This document shows positions 62,874 to 64,000 of a DNA stretch of 64,000 bases, one piece after another. The DNA comes from CAYJPA01 sp964371945. Its GTDB lineage: Bacteria; Chloroflexota; Chloroflexia; Thermomicrobiales; UBA6265. The notes below the pieces were generated by a model that was given only the letters and a program-made list of their open reading frames with translations, was not told the DNA's origin and did not search any database. A program made the translations under genes and the position numbers. Location of the stretch: NCBI GenBank assembly GCA_964371945.1, contig CAYJPA010000011.1:22232-86231 (forward strand), read 5' to 3'. Each line of letters opens with the position of its first letter. Within the stretch, counting starts at the first letter, position 1.

Positions 62874-64000
62874 ATGGCAACTAAAGGGCACGTCCGGCAG
62901 CCGGCGATCGAAGGGGCGCTGCCCGAAGGTTCCGGCGCACCCTCGTGGGTCAAGGTGATACCAGGTGCGCGGCGCCGGCATCTCCGCATCTGGTTGTGGA
63001 TCGGCGCCGCCCTGACCGCGAGCACTCTCGTCGTCGGCGGGATCACCCGCCTGACCGAGTCCGGGCTTTCGATCGTCGACTGGGCGCCGATCGTCGGATC
63101 GGTCCCTCCCCTGAACGACGAGGACTGGCAAAAGGCCTTCGCCCGCTACCAGCAGTATCCGGAGTACGTGAAGATCCGGCCAAACATGGCCCTCTCGGAG
63201 TTCAAACAAATCTACTTCTGGGAGTACCTGCACCGGATGATCGGCCGCCTCATCGGCATGGTCTTCCTGATTCCCTTGATCTGGTTCTGGATCCGCGGGT
63301 ACTTCACAGGCTCGCTCATCAGGCGCGTGCTCTTGCTCTTTGCGCTCGGCGGCCTACAAGGTCTGATGGGCTGGTACATGGTGCGTAGCGGCCTGGTGGA
63401 CCGGCCGGATGTGAGCCACTACCGGTTGGCGGCGCACCTGTTGCTGGCGATGACGATCTTCGGGTGCTGCGTCTGGTTCGCCAACGATCTCCTCGCTCGC
63501 CCCTGGCAGCCGATCGCCCCGGAATCCCGCGAATTCCTGCTGCGCGCGCTCATCGGGCTTGGGGCGCTGCTTGTCATCCAGATCTTTTGGGGCGCGCTTG
63601 TCGCCGGCTTGAACGCGGGATTCATTCTCAACACATTTCCGTTGATGAACGGAAGCCTCCTCCCGCCAAGGGGCTGGTCGCATGAACCCGTGCTGATCAA
63701 CCTGTTCGAAAACCTGATCACCGTGCAGTGGGTCCATCGCGTGCTCGCGACGCTCCTCCTTGCCGGCGCGATTGCGTTCTTCATCAAGATCCGGCGCGAC
63801 CATGGGCTTGTTCGGTTCCACCGTTGGAGCGCGGCGTTCTCGGGCTTGATCGTGCTGCAGTACTGCCTGGGCGTTACCACACTGCTCACCCACGTCAAGA
63901 CGGCCATCGGTGTGACGCACCAGGCGACCGCGCTACTCATAGTCGGGGTGTGGCTCACCTACCTCCACCAGATTTGGCAGAGCGGATCGCGCCCGCTCGA
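62874..64000 (+). CDS. ctaA: Heme A synthase (COX15/CtaA type), N-terminal part
   Basis: Membrane enzyme that oxidises heme O to heme A for cytochrome oxidase. The visible 375 residues cover most of the protein; the 3' end is outside the window. Signatures: VVGGITRLTESGLSIVDWAP after the first helix, FWEYLHRMIGRLIGMVFLIP with a heme histidine, GLQGLMGWYMVRSGL, VSHYRLAAHLLLAM and WGALVAGLNAGFILNTFPLM, VQWVHRVLATLLLAG and GVTHQATALLIVG. Histidine ligands are intact. About seven helices are seen so far. It is the long, alphaproteobacterial or mitochondrial-like COX15 form rather than the short Bacillus CtaA. Start ATG at 62874. Confidence 0.95.
   Translation, partial: MATKGHVRQPAIEGALPEGSGAPSWVKVIPGARRRHLRIWLWIGAALTASTLVVGGITRLTESGLSIVDWAPIVGSVPPLNDEDWQKAFARYQQYPEYVKIRPNMALSEFKQIYFWEYLHRMIGRLIGMVFLIPLIWFWIRGYFTGSLIRRVLLLFALGGLQGLMGWYMVRSGLVDRPDVSHYRLAAHLLLAMTIFGCCVWFANDLLARPWQPIAPESREFLLRALIGLGALLVIQIFWGALVAGLNAGFILNTFPLMNGSLLPPRGWSHEPVLINLFENLITVQWVHRVLATLLLAGAIAFFIKIRRDHGLVRFHRWSAAFSGLIVLQYCLGVTTLLTHVKTAIGVTHQATALLIVGVWLTYLHQIWQSGSRPL

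Overview
The window is high-GC bacterial chromosome with dense, Shine-Dalgarno-led genes. There is no rRNA, no replication origin and no CRISPR array. The gene mix is a group 3b-type [NiFe] hydrogenase, very large LuxR/MalT-type ATPase regulators, a LacI-controlled dipeptide-type ABC operon with Gfo/Idh and sugar isomerase genes, HAF, pentapeptide, NIPSNAP, DinB and GYD proteins, and COX15-type heme A synthase. This suggests a Chloroflexota bacterium near the Thermomicrobia. That placement is inference; no marker gene here settles it.

Layout. 1-3116 (minus): acetyl-CoA synthetase, a toroid-fold protein and the start of pyruvate dehydrogenase E1-alpha form one operon. 3385-4696: Hsp20 and a triple-BON protein. 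4896-11018 (plus): a complete group 3b hydrogenase operon (FeS, cyclic-nucleotide-binding, FAD/NAD, small, large, maturation protease, HypC, and a protein that appears hydrogenase-linked). 11091-16366: an ABC permease relic, PEP synthase, and an FtsX-type permease/ATPase pair. 16427-28519: secreted proteins, an AhpD-like gene whose second active-site cysteine codon is TGA followed by a SECIS-like hairpin, small envelope and stress genes, a LuxR-ATPase regulator, RtcB and a decayed VapBC pair.

28703-33633 is an accessory segment that looks AT-richer. It holds BrnTA, then a six-gene minus-strand operon (RelE-like toxin, XRE protein, DUF3467, KGG protein, N4/N6 methyltransferase, BstYI/BglII-type endonuclease), a tRNA-like gene with an eight-base anticodon loop, and a broken IS1-type transposase. 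Near-identical inverted IS ends lie at 29372 and 33633.

33650-43768 is a carbohydrate or oligosaccharide uptake and catabolism operon: LacI with its own operator, family 5 binding protein, two permeases, two ATPases, Gfo/Idh dehydrogenase, sugar isomerase, and a ROK kinase cut off by an IS630 remnant. 44497-51461: an F420-type LLM oxidoreductase that seems to start at ATT, membrane and D-Ala-D-Ala carboxypeptidase genes, an MMPL transporter with a small partner, and noncoding repeat arrays. 51462-61144: a MalT-like regulator, DinB, NIPSNAP (with a duplicated 3' relic), GYD, a Tat-exported pentapeptide protein interrupted by TAA, and a secreted beta-propeller protein. Two copies of a conserved ~160-base leader precede the GYD and pentapeptide genes. 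61145-62873 is mostly noncoding with relics, and 62874-64000 is the start of ctaA.
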